64,000 nucleotides of DNA from Candidatus Aminicenans sakinawicola JGI OTU-1 (lineage in GTDB: Bacteria; Acidobacteriota; Aminicenantia; Aminicenantales; Aminicenantaceae). Both the position numbers and the translations under genes were made by a program. The notes under the pieces are model-generated. The model saw only the letters and a list, made by a program, of their open reading frames with translations, did no database searches and was not told where the DNA came from. Positions 63,999 to 64,000 of this stretch are shown here, one piece after another. The DNA lies in contig AWNV01000003.1 in assembly GCA_000493965.1 (NCBI GenBank), positions 36,455 through 100,454 on the forward strand, written 5' to 3'. How positions within the stretch are numbered: the stretch's first letter is position 1; every line of letters starts with the position of its first letter.

Positions 63999-64000
63999 AG

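Noticed and set aside
1..64000. tRNA, rRNA or CRISPR array
   Set aside because: I looked for T-loop GTTCRA patterns, rRNA-like blocks and evenly spaced 24-40 base repeats and found none convincing.

Overview
The window looks like a chromosomal segment of a Gram-negative, probably anaerobic, protein- and sugar-degrading bacterium. The gene content fits the Acidobacteriota/Candidatus Aminicenantes neighbourhood: S46 and S9 exopeptidases with signal peptides, paralogous sortilin-like/BNR beta-propeller exported proteins, FtsX/MacB-type permeases, a 6-bladed propeller protein, a FadL-type outer-membrane barrel and a GH92 lipoprotein. The phylum assignment is inference from gene content; there is no rRNA or tRNA in the window.

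Layout. 1-7 kb: an exported protein cut by the window start, a decayed ferredoxin, a large exported BNR/CARDB protein and a pair of secreted GerW(YtfJ)-like proteins, the second with TPRs. 7.3-9.9 kb: an ECF sigma factor/membrane anti-sigma candidate/exported protein operon and a DMT-type membrane protein. 10-12.4 kb: an FtsX permease remnant and an S46 dipeptidyl peptidase. 12.4-25.1 kb: an AT-rich accessory region made of duplicated intergenic modules (repeats A, B, C), an integron attC-like palindrome, an alpha/beta hydrolase, two exported proteins, an XRE-ImmA/PIN-like operon, an AAA_14 ATPase plus a truncated relative, an S41 peptidase and three toxin-antitoxin-like loci, one of them broken. 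Repeat B carries a textbook TTGACA-17-TATAAT promoter that points into the accessory genes at both of its copies.

25.2-31.6 kb: a Nudix CoA hydrolase, GH92 mannosidase with FadL, purC and RarD. 31.8-46.3 kb: an FtsX permease, two BNR/sortilin-like proteins (one frameshifted in an A7 run), an S9 peptidase, and a symporter / CitF-like CoA-transferase / MBL hydrolase gene string without the other citrate lyase subunits. 46.4-56 kb: a MATE-like transporter, MBL hydrolase, alanine racemase, and a FakA-DegV(FakB)-PlsY string, which together make a fatty-acid kinase and acyl-phosphate acyltransferase pathway; the DegV gene has a G12 tract that breaks its frame. A DPP-IV type peptidase follows. 56-64 kb: an ABC-F ATPase, a third, very large BNR protein with an internally duplicated helical insertion, a TIM-barrel epimerase-like protein and a glycosidase cut by the window end.

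How it works together: exported S9, S46 and S41 peptidases plus the GH92 mannosidase and the glycosidase imply breakdown of external peptides and glycans. RarD, the symporter and the FadL channel are candidate importers. The FakAB-PlsY string would place exogenous fatty acids in membrane lipids. Gene fragments (ferredoxin, FtsX, MBL, exported-protein tail, AAA ATPase, DUF4258) show active decay and rearrangement.
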